A stretch of DNA of 64,000 nt from Hippophae tibetana (GCA_037013495.1 CM072806.1:27406001-27470000); one strand, 5' to 3'; positions 34,352 through 48,189 are shown, counted from the first letter of the stretch. The notes: generated by a model from the letters alone, not told the origin. Numbers and translations: made by a program.

Positions 34352-36320
34352 TGCTAAGTGCTCAAAAACCATTAAATATAAAGTAATTTTATGCATGTTT
34401 AATGTCAAAATATATTTGTATTTACATAATTCCATCATCAATTTAGCAAATCTATCTTTTCGAAATCATTGGTATATTTTCTTGTTTTTTTTATAGCTTC
34501 AAATCGATTCGGCTAATAACACTTTGAGAATTGCACTTAAATGCACTCAATTACAACCTAGAAAAATAAAAGGATAATATATGCAGGCCTTGTATATGTA
34601 CTAATCAAGCTTGTAAGAGGGTAAAACAAAAAGAAGTTAAAGAAATGCATCAAGATTCAATGCATCATAATTGAAATGCATCAAAATTCAATGCATGTCA
34701 TAGAGATGAAAAAATGTATATCACGATGTGTAATGATTTCTCAGTCAGGATCCATTTTCTCTCTCTCTTTTTGTAGCTATATAAAGGGGCTCCCCATTTC
34801 ATTCTAAATCATTGCACAACTTCTCATCAGGTCTCTTTCTTTTTTTCTTAGTTTTCTTAGCTTTAGCTTTTATAGTTTTAAAGTTAAACAAGTATAGTTT
34901 ATGTAGTAATTTTTATTTTGATTAAATAAAGAGTATTGGTAATTCTATTTGGAGGTTTTCTATATACTAAAATAATATTAAAATTTCTAAAATGATACAC
35001 TGGAAGTATAATTTAAATGTTTTATTTTTAGATTAACTTTATGTGTTGTTTTGAATGTTATGTTTAATTTACTGATCATTGATTAAATTAAGCATGTATC
35101 GCTGAAAATACTCTGAGATATTAGTAATGCTATTATGCTTATGAAATATTAAAGAAAGTAAAACATTTTTATAAAATGAATTGAGTTTTATTTCTTCATC
35201 AATATATATACAAAAATTTGTTAAAGAAAAATATATAACTTGGTATTTTTCATAAAAAATAAGAGAGTTAGATTTATGATTTAATTATCTGAATCTTATT
35301 TAAAGTCAACACTTCGATTTTGGATTTGATTATTTGGATCTTAATAGAACTCTATTTCAAAGATTTTTATGGAACTATCATCACCACTAGCCTATAATCT
35401 AACAAATTCTTAAATCAATATTAGAACTATCATTAAATTCTTTACTTTTAGCTTTAGAAATCTAGATACATTTAAAATTTTCCACCTTTTTTTATTATTG
35501 AATAATGATACAATCTATTAACGAATCGAAATCTGAAACAACCTAGATGTACACTTACTAGATTTAAAACATTCATAATAAAAAAGAGAGTTAGATTTAG
35601 GATTTAATTATAGGAATATTATTTAAAGTCAACTCTTCGATTTTGGATTTTTAGAGAACTTTATTTCAAAGATTTTTATAAAAATTATTATCGAAAAATA
35701 TATCGATTACATTTTTTTGTAGTAGTTTTAAAATCTAAAAGTTAGTTTCCAAATACTTAAATCGTAAACTTAACTTTGACATATTGAATGCAAGTCTAAT
35801 TACATACTCGACCATAAGCAATAATTAGATTATTTATTCATTCCTTAGAAATAAATCATAATTTAATAATTATTCATTTGGTAATCCGAGTCTTATAAAA
35901 CTAATTGGTTTGTTATTAATAAAGAATATGTTCCTTACCTTAAGATATTTTCTTATTAAAAAGGGAGAATCACTAACCTTAAATCATATATTTAATAACT
36001 AAATTAATATTGAGCAAGCATGATTAACTAACTAATATATCCCATAAATTTTCCACAAAATGAAAATTTTTATTATCCAATTATTTGTCGAATCTATCTT
36101 TACTTTTATATCAATAGATCACATCTTTAAAAACCCACACTTTTTGAAAGAATTTTTTATTTAATTTTTATTTTTAAGAATTTATTGAATTATTTAAAAG
36201 TCATATGATTCCTTTTTACACAGACCTGGGAAGTATATTTATAATTTTTTATAAATAATTCATGTACTTGTGAGTTATTTAAAAATATACAAAAAATTTA
36301 TACCAAGTTTTGACATATCA
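34352..36320 (+). mobile_element. 5' LTR of an internally deleted Athila-like element
   Basis: It starts TGCTAAGTGCTC at 34352 and ends ATATCA at 36320, with a TATA box CTATATAAAGG at 34777-34787. It is homologous to 40,030-41,270 (shared CTATCTTTTCGAAATCAT; CTATATAAAGGGGCTCC). A 215-bp foreign block lies inside it (35,366-35,578, separate finding). Confidence 0.8.
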
Positions 36321-36325
36321 AGTTT

Positions 36326-36410
36326 TTGATGTCGTTGTGAGATAACTAGTAATAGCATCAAAAACTAACTAAATTTTATATAATCAAGTTTTTGGCACCG
36401 TTGTCGAGAG
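36326..36410 (+). other. Two successive tRNA-Asp-type primer-binding sites
   Basis: After the LTR end comes AGTTTTTGATGTCGTTGTGAGA (decayed site from 36326) and, 67 bases on, AATCAAGTTTTTGGCACCG with the better-kept site TGGCACCGTTGTCGAGAG at 36393-36410. The reference complement to tRNA-Asp is TGGCGCCGTTGCCGGGGA. Confidence 0.7.
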
Positions 36411-39400
36411 GAAATCATTTTAAATTATTATTTTCAAAATCTTAAAAAAGATTGTGTTGTAAATATTTTATTTTTATTTTCATTAAAAAAATTCAAAAAT
36501 CAAAAATTTATGTCTCATTTGTTACTTGACTATTACATATTTAAAAAAGAGTTTAATGACCTACTTATTAGTTAACTTAATAGACATTAAAAAAATTTAA
36601 AAATATATATTGTTTTAAGTTAATTTTTTGTAATAAAAATAAAAGTTCGTTTACATAAAAACAATTTAAAAAAATCAATACCTCATTTATTAGTTTATCC
36701 TTAAATAAAAACAAAAGAAAATCTAAAACAAATTCAAAAATATTTAAAAAAACAAAAATCATTAAAATATCATTTATTAGTTGACTAAAAAAGAAAAAAG
36801 TCAAAACATTACTAAAATTTTGAACTTTCAAAAAAAATCTTAGAATTGTTTTTATTGAGTATCATATTTATTACTTGACTTAAAAAAAATTCTAATATAT
36901 ATATATATATATTAGAATTAATTATTTTATTTATTTTCTTTTTAGAATTATTTTATTTTTACTATTTTTTAATTAATTATAACTTTTAAATTTTAACTTA
37001 ATCAAAATTTTCTCTTCTTTTATTTATTACTAACTCAATTATTTTTATTTTCTTATACTTTTATTTTTTTAAAATTAATTTTGATTAGTATTTCTGTATA
37101 CTAATTTTTTATTATTGTATAATTTATTTTCTTTTATTATACTAACTTGTTTGTATTTACTTATCTATTTTTTTTTTACTTGTAACCGTTAACTATATCA
37201 TATATTAACTTATATGATATATTTCCTAACTTGTTATATTAAACTTATATTATTATCTATATAATATATATTTTATATTATAATTATTTATTTAACTTGT
37301 ATTGCTGCATAATAATTTATTTATATTAGATTGTATTTATATTATTTATTTTGTTTTTTGTTTTTTTATTTCTTTTATTTTATTTTATTTTTATTATTTA
37401 TTTATTTTTGTTTTTGTTATTTCTTTTTTTTTTATTTATTGGTCGTTTCTTTTTGTTATTTTTTTTAACACTTTGCTTATTTAAAAAAGAAAAATCTAAG
37501 TTATGGGCATAGTTTTTTAGTAGCCGCAACATAGTGCTCTCACAATACAATTGGGTTAAAGAAAAACATATATGTACATGGGTCTCTGTTTGAATACATT
37601 AAGATCTATTTTTGCTAAAATGAATTTTTAAACTAAATCCTAGAAAATGCGTTTCAAATCACTTTTGTACAAATTTTCACTTCATTTTTTTCTTCTCCAA
37701 ACCCTATTTTTTATGTCCCAAAAAAAAAAATTTCAAAGTTGACTCCAAAAATTCTAAAACTTTTAATGTCGATATCACCATTGGTGATTAAAAAAATGAG
37801 GTCAATGTTATGTTAGATCTAGGTGCAAGTATTAACTTAAATGGTATATTCATTGTACTTGTAACTAGGATTTTGTCTAAGTAAAACCTACAACTATATC
37901 CCAACTTCTAAGGGAATAAATTTTTAATATCCATAAGATATGGTAAATTATTTAAATAGTACAGGTAGACATTTTTACTTGTTGATTTTGTTATTTCAAT
38001 AAACTCAATGACAAGGGGGACATTGAGTATATTAAATTCTAAAAATGAAAATCCCCTTAGAAGCATCTTATTGAGATGATAAACTAAACACTAGATGGAA
38101 GGCAACCCATCACTTTAGGTAATATTATATTTTTTATTTTAATTGTTTTTATTTTTAAATTTTATTCTATGTAATTTGTTTTATTTTGTTTGGTTTTATC
38201 TCTTGTCAAGTGAACAATCTTTATCTTAGAACTATTAAATTTATAACTATTTGTTGAGATGTGTAAGAAGTATATAGCAATTTTTCTGTAAATTTAAATG
38301 ATTGAAATGATGGATACACATGCATTCTTACATTAATACTTGAGCACGTTCAATAAATGTATAACTTTTCTATTCTTTACTGTTACAATTGTTATATTGT
38401 GGATAATGTAAATCTTAGGTTAGGGTGAAAAAAGTTATATATTCATAAATTTGTGCCAATTTTAAATTTTTGTTAAGCATGTATTCACATTTTTATATTA
38501 TTTTTACATTTTTACTTTTTTTGTCCTTTTTTATTTATTTTTATTGGTTAAGGAATTTTAGGTTTGATTTTAAAAATTTCTTGCAAAATTATCATGTATT
38601 TTAGTCAATTTTAAGTAAATGATTAAAGTCTTTACACCATTAGATTAATTTCTTGAACATATCATAGAGTAATGTAATAATTAGTTATTTTTGTCATAAT
38701 TTATATTTCATGATAAAATGTTGAAATTTCAATAAATCCAAAATCGGTGTTTAGGAATCAAATTGTAGAGACTACCTAGTGAGAATATTTTGAATCAATA
38801 TCTTCTCATTCTGAGTGATAATATTTTTTCTACTTATTTAAACACTTCTTATCAATTTCAAATTATTAGATAATCTCTATAGGTTTTGTATTGAATGCTA
38901 GGATTTTTTACATCTAATAAAGTGTTATATATTTATTTTTATTGCTTAAATTAAATGACATAAGTAGAAATTGAAAGTATTTGCCTTATTTTCATTCATA
39001 CATGACTTCGAAAAAAAGAGACATATATGGGTTACCTAAGCCAATACAAAGCCAAAAAATTAGTCATTCATCATATCATCAAAAATATGTACAAACTGTA
39101 TCCTCTCTAAAAAGAGAATATTTCTAAAAAAATGAGGGAAAGAAAAATAAGAAAAAGAGAGAAAAATGAATAGTATAAACTAAATACTATGACCTAGAAA
39201 TATCCTATAAAGTTGTGAGAAATAGTTAAATAAAAAAGAAAGATTGAAAATAAATCCCCAAGAAATCATTGCATTTTCTTCATCTCTTCAAGGTATATAA
39301 CTTAAAAAATTTATTTGATGAATTTGATTAATGCATGAAAATAGCATTTTATTTTTTTATAAATTCATTCATGAGATCAATATTATGCACTACTTTGAGT

Positions 39401-40020
39401 CATTTCTTCTTTTAACATATGCGAACTCATTAGTTTATTTTTTAAAATAAATTCTATTCACTTATACCTTTGAATGAATGCTTTAACTAGTAGGATCATT
39501 GTTATTGAGAGTATGAATTGTGATATTAGAGTTGAAACGAATTCATATTCCATACACTAAAATTAGGCAAATTAATATTGATATATTTTTTTATTTGAAT
39601 ATGAATATGATTTTAACCTAATTATTATAGTAAACTATGAATGTTTAGAATATTAAAATAACTTATACTTTGAATTTTAGTTATGACCTTAAAAGAAAAG
39701 TAAAAGTATGAGAAGTTTGGTTATTCTTTTTACTTTGTTATTTTTCATTTTTTTACAATGTTTAAAATTGATCTTGTTATTTGTTTATTTTTGTTATTTA
39801 TCTTTAATTTTTGTATTTTCATTTCTTATTTATGGGTATCATCTCTGAAAGCCCTCACAATACTTAAACTCGTCCACTATAGTAACCTAGAGATTTAAAA
39901 GCTTGTTGCATATGCTAAATGCAATCATATCAATTAACGAAAATGATTTAGGATACTTTAATTTATTTAGTTTTTGTTTTTAGTTTCTTACTAGAGACTA
40001 GCAAGAAGTTGGTTAAGGTC
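36411..40020 (+). pseudogene. Interior of the Athila-like element with a protease remnant
   Basis: Most of the interior is A/T-rich and unreadable. At about 37,805-37,900 the plus strand reads a DLGASIN-type motif with the Asp of the protease active site, followed by VKPTT, as in Athila retropepsins. The GATAAACTAAACA...GGCAACCCAT motif seen after pol in this class lies at about 38,075-38,120. RT, RNase H and integrase were not found, so a large internal deletion is likely. Confidence 0.6.
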
Positions 40021-40029
40021 TTAAATATA

Positions 40030-41270
40030 TATATGTATGTATGTATGTACGTATTTACGTAATTCTATCATTATTTTAACAAATCTATCTTTTCGAAATC
40101 ATGGGTATATTTTGTTGTTTTTATTTATAGCTTCAAATTGATTCAATTTACGACACTTGGAGAAATGTACCAAAAAGTTCTCAATTACAATTTAGAATGA
40201 TAAAAGGATAACATATGCGCCTAACATATGTACTAATCAAGCAAGGGGTAAAACAAAAAGAAGTTGAAGAAACGTGTCCAGATTCAATGCATCCTGATTC
40301 AATTCATCATAATTGAAGCACATCTAGATTTAATACATGTCATGGCAATTGAAAATTTTGTGCCAAAGTATAAGATGATGTCTCATTCAGGATCCACTTT
40401 TCTCTCCCTTTTTACAGCTATATAAAGGGGCTCCATTCTTCATTCTAAATCATCCCACAACTTCTCATAATTTGTTCTATATCTTTCTCTTTTAATTAGT
40501 TTTCTTAGTTTTAAAATTTCTTCTCTCAATTTGAGAGTTGAACAAGTATTGTTTATGTACTAATTTTCATTTCAATTCAATAAACAATGTTGATAATTTT
40601 GTTTGAAGGTTATTTAGAAACATAAATAATACTAAAAATTCTGTAAAGATAAACTTAAGGTACAATCTAAATGTATTCTTTTCAAATTAAATTTGTGTTA
40701 CTTTTAATGTTATATTTAATTTACTAATCATTGATTGAATTAAGCATGCCTAGCTGAAAATACTATTGGATATTAATAATGTCATTATGCTTGTCAAATA
40801 TTAAAGTAGGTAAAATATTTTTATAAAATAAATTAAGTTTTATTTCTTCATCAAGACTTATATAAAAAGTTTTTTAAAGAAAAATATATAGTTTAGTATT
40901 TTTTGTAATAAACAAGAGAGTTAGATTTAGAATTTAATTATCCTAATCTTATTTGGTGTCAACTATTCGATTTTAGATTTGATTATTTGGATATTTAGAT
41001 AAATCTATTTCAAATATTTTTATAAGAATTATTATCAAAATAAATATATTGACGATATCCTTTTCATAGTAGTTTTAAAATCTAAAAGTTAGTTTTCAGA
41101 TACTTAAATCGTAAACCTAACTTTGACACATTAAATGCAAGTCTAACTACATGCTCGACCTTAAGCAATAATTACATGATTTTTAATTCCTTAGAAATAA
41201 ATCACAATTTAATAATTAATCAATTGGTAATCTAAACCTTATGATATTGAATAATAAGCTTAATTAGAAC
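40030..41270 (+). mobile_element. 3' LTR of the Athila-like element, truncated
   Basis: It is homologous to 34,420-35,920 of the 5' LTR without the 215-bp block, with TATA box CTATATAAAGG at 40418-40428. It begins within a (GTAT)n run at about 40,031-40,052 and stops near 41,270, where minus-strand gag of another element begins. The final 400 or so bases of the LTR are missing. Confidence 0.75.
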
Positions 41271-41274
41271 ATGG

Positions 41275-42450
41275 TCTTTGATGATGCTCCTTGATTCTCA
41301 TCATATGAGGTGGCCTAGGATATGGAAATTATTGGTTGTTTAAAAATATTGTTGTCCTATTGTTTGAATAGCTTTTATTAGAATGATCCCTCCATCCTGC
41401 ATTATATGTATTAGAGAAAGAGTCATACTTAGACCTCTGAGCTTGAAAGTGTTCAAAAATAATGGCTTGTTCAGTATTGTTTTCTTGAAGAATAGGGCAT
41501 ATGTTAGTGACATGTCCCATAGTAGAACATATGTCACAAGCCTTAACCTGTTCACTAGCAAATTATTGCACCAAAATTGTAAAATTATTAACTTGGACAT
41601 CAAGATTAGGGTTAATTATTACCTCATTTATCTTTCCATGTGGGTTGTTATGGATGCTAAATTATTGAGAGCTGGATACCATAGTTTCAAATAAGTTCCT
41701 TACCTCATATGAGGTTTTGTTTACTAAGGCTCATCCACTAGTGGTATCTACCATACTTCTCTCTATGGGCATTAGCTCTTCTTAGAAGTATTGGAGAAGA
41801 AGTTTCTCACAAATTTTATGGTGAGGACAGCTAGTAGATAACCTTTTAAATCTCTCCCAATATTTATATAGGGTTTCCCCATTGAATTCTTATACCACAT
41901 ATTTCTTTTCCAACTTATGTGGCCTTAGAAGATGGAAAATACCTCTCCAAGAATAATCTATATAGAGATAGTACCTGAGGGAAGATAGTAGATCCATTCT
42001 TTGCACTATTAACAAGTGAGAAGGGAAGGCCTTGGGCTTGATATGCACTTTTGTGATCCCAACAGGTATAGCAAACTATATGAAATTCTTTCAAGTGCTT
42101 GTTGAGTCTTCTCTAACTAATCTCTTTACAGTTGGTAATATATGTATTAGTCCAAATTTGAGTTCAAATCCTTCCTCCAAGTTGGGGTATACTATGCACA
42201 AGGGTTGTTGTTTTAAGTTAGGTGAAGTTAATTCCTTAAATGTTGGGTCAACTACTACCATCTCTTTTTGTTCAGTTTTTGATTCACTTGAAGAAAAAGA
42301 ATATATATATATATATATTCTTATAATGGCCCTTTTGATCTTAAATTGTAGGAATGTCTTGTTGCATTCAATGCTTTCCTAAGCTAAAAAGTAAAAAAGT
42401 CTAAAAATAAATTAAATTAAAATTAAAATAATAATCAATTTAAAAATTGT
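41275..42450 (-). pseudogene. gag of an Athila/Tat-like element
   Basis: Read on the minus strand from about 42,380 downward: an acidic start, then KEWIYYLPSGTIS (about 42,010-41,970), typical of this gag family, and a CCHC zinc knuckle CDICSTMGHVTNIC (about 41,540-41,495). Several stops and frame changes are present. The gene runs into truncated 3' LTR sequence of the neighbouring element at about 41,275, so the rest of the polyprotein is lost. Confidence 0.7.
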
Positions 42451-42458
42451 CAAGTCAA

Positions 42459-42970
42459 TCCCCGACAATGATGCCAAAAACTTGATACGCTTAAAAATAT
42501 GCAAGTACACGTGATCAAATTATACATGTGATAAATATATTAAGAACAAAAGTTGTCAAACTCATGAAGATTGTAGCAATAACTTCCACTACTTATTAAC
42601 TTTTTGTTAATTAGCAAATGGGGTTTTGAAAATTGTTTTTAAATAAAACATAAAACAATAAATGAAATAATGAGCACGCAGATTATGAGAAATATGTGAT
42701 TATGGGACTATCATCACCACTAGCCTATAATCTAATAAATTATTTCTTAAATCAATATTAAAGCTATCATTGAATTCTTAACTTTAGCTTTAAAAATCTA
42801 GATACATTTAAAATTTCCCACCTTTTTTATTATTGATTAATGTTACAATCTATTAATCAATCTAAATCCTGAACAACCTAGATGTACACTTACTATATTT
42901 AATACATTCATTGCATTTAGTTCTAAAAGTAATTGACAATTATGCCTCTGATTTTGAGGATTTGTTCGAT
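42459..42970 (-). mobile_element. PBS and 3' part of a 5' LTR, same family as 5,211-6,630
   Basis: The minus strand has the LTR end GCGTATCA at 42,483 followed by AGTTTTTGGCATCATTGTCGGGGA; the PBS is 42476-42459 and differs from the tRNA-Asp complement at four positions. The LTR matches 5,211-5,700 and is cut at about 42,970. Confidence 0.7.
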
Positions 42971-43737
42971 CCTTTGTCATTTACATCTTTTAACACCTAA
43001 AAGTAATTGAAATACATCAAAATGTACATTGTAATTTCGAAAATAAAAATTTATAAAATACTTATGTAAAAATACAATATTAAAACCTAATTCATTCTTT
43101 TACCCTCGATAATTCATAAGATATATGCGTTTTTGAAGCACATATAAGCTAACTCTACAACATTACTTGCTTTTCAAGTCAGTCATATAACTTCTTCTTT
43201 CAAATACTTCATCTAGGCTATTTATTAGGTAATTAATACTTATTCTTACCTACTAGTTTTTTTTTCTTTACATATTCTAGGGTTGCAATTTGTATCGTAG
43301 CACGATTGACAAAATTGAATACGAATCGAATTAAATTTTGGTCAGCTCAAATAACCCAAAAAATTGTGTTGGGCTTAAGTCAGCCTATTAATCAAAAATA
43401 AAAATAAAAACTATAATGTATTACAACTTACACCCTAAGTTAAAACTTAAAATTAGTAAAACATATTTCTTCTCATATCATATTTCAATTCTCACAAGGA
43501 ACATCTTTTCTTTCAAAATAAAAGAAAAAGTTATTATCTTAAAACTCGTATCGGTTTCGAATAAATCATAACTTGTTCATTTTATCATGTTCATATTAGG
43601 AAATAAACAATGTAAAAAAAACAAGTAGATTATAGTTTTAAAGGGGATATATTAGTAATTACTATATTTTATTCATAACTTGTGAGTTGGTGTTTTTAAA
43701 TCTGTATTTTCCAAGAGAAAGCTAGTTGTTGTGCACT

Positions 43738-44168
43738 GATGAAACAAGATCGGTAATGCCGATTTTGAAAATATTTTGGTTTTATATTTATAGAACTCTT
43801 GCAAGTGCACGAATCATTTAATATAAAATGATAAATATACTCCCAAGGTCAATCTAAGGAAGGAATATATGTGGTTTTCAATTTATTATTCAAATTTTTA
43901 AAAATGAAATTAAATCATAAACGAGCTGTCACGATATTTTGATTTTTATTTTCTAATCTAATGACATAAAAAATAAACATAGATATCGATTCAATAAATA
44001 ATAATACAAATTTTTATCATTCATAACAGTGAAGTATTTATGGATATAATAATTAAGTTAATTATGTTTGCTCATAATATTTAAGTTATTAAATATATAA
44101 ATTGATATTTGTTGATTTTCTCTTTTTGGTATGAAAGTGCCCTTGGGCGGGGTCCAAATTATGAGTTT
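43738..44168 (-). mobile_element. LTR fragment, same family as 16,518-18,319
   Basis: It matches the final 430 bases of that LTR in reverse sense (GCAAGTGCACGAATC; ATACTCCCAAGGTC; ATTATGTTTGCTCATA). It ends ATCA at about 43,738 on the minus strand with no PBS after it, so it is a 3' LTR end or a solo LTR. It is cut at 44,168 against the degenerate chromovirus pol. Confidence 0.75.
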
Positions 44169-44169
44169 G

Positions 44170-46470
44170 AATATCAATATATACTTGTCTTTTATCATCT
44201 TGCAAATTTGATTTGTAATACTTCTATCACTTGAGTGTTTCACCAAGTACTAATATCATTTGTGCAACAACTCCATCTTTTGACTTAAGAGTACCCGTTG
44301 CTTGGTTTTTTTGGATGATACCATAGATTGGAATCACAATCCTTGAAGGTAGTTCACCCATAATTCCATTCAAACATATGAATTTTTCACATCTTCATGG
44401 AAAATATAACAATTGTTAACTCTGTGCTATCATCTTATGACCTGATGATCTAGCATCAAATTCTCTATATGTTGTGCTGATACTGCTACCATTGCAAGTT
44501 GGTTGATGTATTCTCAATGGATCCACCCTGATTAATCTTCATGATTCTCGAGGTTGATTTTCCTTAAATTGCATAGATATTTTTCGTCCTTTTTCATGAA
44601 ATAGTAGTTCGTCTTTAAAAATTAAGTAGATGATGCTTATAGTTTTTCAAGTCATTCCATATTCAGATCTTGTTTACTAGTATAGATTATCAATCTATGT
44701 GCAACAATTCAAGTGTGTTCAAGTCCTTTCTACGACGTGTCAGTATACATTTTATGTGATGCTTCATTAACCGATATGACGATTTATTGATGAAATTGAT
44801 GATCTCACATTCGACTCATATAAAGCTACTACACGTTCATGTTCTTTGTAATGCCTCTTTTGTCAATTGTGTGAGGGGGTACCATGGTCTCCAAATTTCT
44901 TTTCTTGATTTTCATATAAAATCATCAATTTATAATTGTTTCAAATTATTCCTCTCATGAATTCCTTATTCTATAAGAATGCTCATTCTAAGCTTAAAAA
45001 GTAGTTTTGGTATATTTGATTCTCTTAACTTATAGTTGTTGACGTCTTGAATTTGAAAGTTTGCACCCTTGAGTTGACCAAATAATCCAATTATATTTAT
45101 AATAATCAATGCATAACTTGAAATTTTATGTCCTTCAAAATAGGCATTCCATAAGGAAATGATCTTGGTCAAACGAATCCTTTAACCAATTGTTCATCTA
45201 ACTATTTCCTTAACCCTTTTCTAAACTAGTGTCATTCATTGGAAAGGTAGTAATTGGTGTAGCTCTAGGTTACAACTTGATTATAAAATCACGCTTGAGC
45301 TGGGGACAATCCAAGTAACTTTTTCGAAAATACATTCAAATATTTATTCATCATTGGTAGCCATGACAAGCACTTTTCATCATCAGTATTCACTTCTAGA
45401 GAATTTTAGAGGGATGGCATGGGTTTGATTTTGTCTTCCTTCTAGTTAGTATTTAAAGAAAATACTAGAAAGGTCCACTCCCTGTGTCATAAAATTGAAC
45501 TATTATAGACACAAAATACATCAAAAGAGATTTCTTGAGGAATATTCAAAGTAAGAGGGTTTTTAAGATTTAACATTCGGACAAAGGTTAAGGAAGTAAA
45601 AGAATGGGTGGTATAAGTACCAGAAAGAATTTTTATCCAAGGGTTGTGTAGTAAAATCGTATCAATCATCATTGATTTCTGGTTCCTCTTGTCAACTATC
45701 ACTAATGTTTGCTCTTGTGATCTTTTTCCTAGAGTTGTGATATTTATGTCCTTATCCTTTCCTCTACATTTTTTTTTTATCACAAGTTTATGATGAATTT
45801 GATTGTTGTTAGAAAAGGCTATCCAATCAACTAATAAGGTCAAAAGGACTATTTTTGAAAAGGTCTTCTTGGTTATCAAAAATTCTATGCAACTTCCAAT
45901 CCGTCTATTGACTTTACCTCAGAATATTTCTTCTAATAGAGTGCAATCCTCATCCATTTATTGAGATCTAATTTGAGGAATTTCTATCGTGAATCATTTT
46001 ATGGCAATATTTGCAATATAAGGTCCAATAATTAGGTCGAGACTTTGAAGAACTTGTTTCTAGTTCAACTTGTTCAATCCAACAAATGATTGTTTATAAT
46101 TCATTGGGAAAACTCTTATGCCTAAAAAAACTGAACCTTGCCAATCACTCTTATAATCAATTCAATCTAATGAGTCGTTAGTAAAATATCCAAATTCTCT
46201 AAAAAAAATCAAAAGTAGCTAGTGCAAACACATTTCAAAGATAGATGATACTTCCTATTTTTCATAATCATCTTGAAATTTATCGTTCCTTTAAAGTAAA
46301 GAAGATGAGTCCTTTCAGCTCTTTGGGGTAGTAAATTCTATCTAATTTTCTAGGGTTCTTCCCGAGTTCAATCGTTGCTTTGTGAAATTAATTTCCACAC
46401 TTTTTTATTTGCTATTCTACTACGAAGAAGTTGAGACAAAAACAAATTTTAGAAAATAATATTATTCCCA
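44170..46470 (-). pseudogene. Degenerate chromovirus-like (Tekay/Del type) protease and RT region
   Basis: On the minus strand: a CCHC/linker region above 45,900; a protease-like part (45,880-45,490) with THSFTSLTFV but the active-site D-S-G replaced (ILSGTYTTHSF), so the key Asp is not seen; an RT approach region at about 45,360-45,200 (LVKGFV); and RT at about 45,100-44,980 (LFDQLKGANFQIQDV). Stops and frame changes are dense. It is the most decayed pol in the window. Confidence 0.6.
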
Positions 46471-46485
46471 AGAGATCAGAATCAT

Positions 46486-46497
46486 GCTCTAATACCA
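46486..46497 (-). other. Primer-binding site of the chromovirus-like element (tRNA-iMet)
   Basis: The minus strand reads TGGTATTAGAGC, one base from TGGTATCAGAGC. It separates the gag/pol remnant on the left from its 5' LTR on the right. Confidence 0.75.
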
Positions 46498-46500
46498 AAT

Positions 46501-48060
46501 TATCATGCCCTGAAAATAGGGTATGTGAATTTTGTGAAGAGAATAATATCAAAAGAAATTTCTTAAATAATCAATTAAAAATCAATTCTTTATAAACAAT
46601 TCGAATACCCTTTAAAGATTATCTATTCAAAAGAAAAAGTTCAATATAAATTCATAATTTTAAATCAAAACATTTATAAAGTTAATTAAAATTCATTAAA
46701 GTAGTCTCAGCCTACTTAATCATAAATTATATTAGCTAATAAATTAAATAAGGTTTTAGGTCAAACCTTGCAATGTCTGAATCCTTCGTATAAAACCTCC
46801 ATGTCTTCACCACGATTATCTTGAATAATGCAACTAAAAGGTAAGGGTAGAGTGGGGATGAGCTATACATAGCTCAATAAGTAATCATCTTCAATTTACA
46901 GTGTAGAGAGATTTTAGTCACAAACCTATACTTCCTCACATCTGGGGACCAGGGGAGTGTACATTTGAGGTATCCCAATGCATGCTCATACAATATAAAA
47001 TATGATATGTGATATAAATTTAATATGCAACCCCATATGTATTAGTTTTTTAAATACATAGGCACATGCGTTGTCCAACTCTGAGATGCATGTGGGTCCA
47101 TCTCTGACCCTATGTACAATCATAATACATATCACATATGTATTGTCAAATCAACATCCTATAGATCCTCGTCTATGGGTAATCGACTCCGAAACACAAT
47201 GGGAGGTCCAACTCCAAGGTCCATGTGCAATCAACAAATCCAAGACTCAATAGACGGAAAACTCCAAAAACAATAGGGGGCTCAACTCCGAGGCCCGTGT
47301 GTAAGCAAAATTTTGCGATTAATAACTGAACAATCTGTAGTCGACAATCAAATGCACCATAGATGGAAAGACTTCCAAAATACATGTGATGCGATGCATA
47401 CCTATAGTCTATTGAAAATAGTCTACTACAACTAGTAGCCCATGGGTACCATACTCCATAAGACAACATACAAGCATACTCCCCACAAATAAAATCATTT
47501 TTGTGATGCATGTATAAAAATCTCAAATGTCATATAATATTTTCAATACACATTTCATATCAAAATTAATACTCATTTTATATAATTTTTCAATGTATGC
47601 ATAATAAAAGATTTAAAATAAGTATCTTATTTTAACAACATTTATAACATTATTATATAAATAACATGTGTGGCATGAAATTTTATTTAAAAATAATGCT
47701 CGAATTAAAAAGTTTGAGTAGAAATCCCTACCAGAAAAATTATTCCATCGCTAAACTTTCGAACCTGAACTCCTTGATATTTATTCCCGAGATGCCCTCC
47801 AAAATATGCCAAAAAAACCCAAAAACTTAGAGAGATAAATTTCTAGAGAGAGGAAAGACGGAGAAATTTTGGTGTAAGAAGAGTGTGAGGTTCGACCCCC
47901 TTTTTATAGACAAAATTTGAAGCTCGTCGGCCACCTCACCAAGAGCGGTGGTGAGACGTTGGCAAGGAATGGTGACAAGGGATATGGCGAGATATGCAAA
48001 TTTTTCTCATTCGATCCGATTTTTATATGAAAATTTTCCGATACATCTTTACACTTCAAA
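46501..48060 (-). mobile_element. 5' LTR of the chromovirus-like element
   Basis: It begins next to the PBS and reaches roughly 48,060. A TATA-like TCTATAAAAAGG lies on the minus strand at about 47,920-47,909. The U3-like part (47,930-48,000) has GGCCACCTCACCAAG and GGTGGTGAGA words shared with 61,482-61,560. Short plus- and minus-strand frames at 47,071-47,526 are not credible genes. The outer end is approximate. Confidence 0.5.
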
Positions 48061-48189
48061 ATATTGTATAAAATTCCTTTTAAGACACTTTAATTATATA
48101 TAATAATTTTTTGATGTTTTACAAAAGTTGTTTTAAGAGACTATCATAAGCAAGCAACAAAGAAACTTAAATTAAAGAACTACCAAGTG

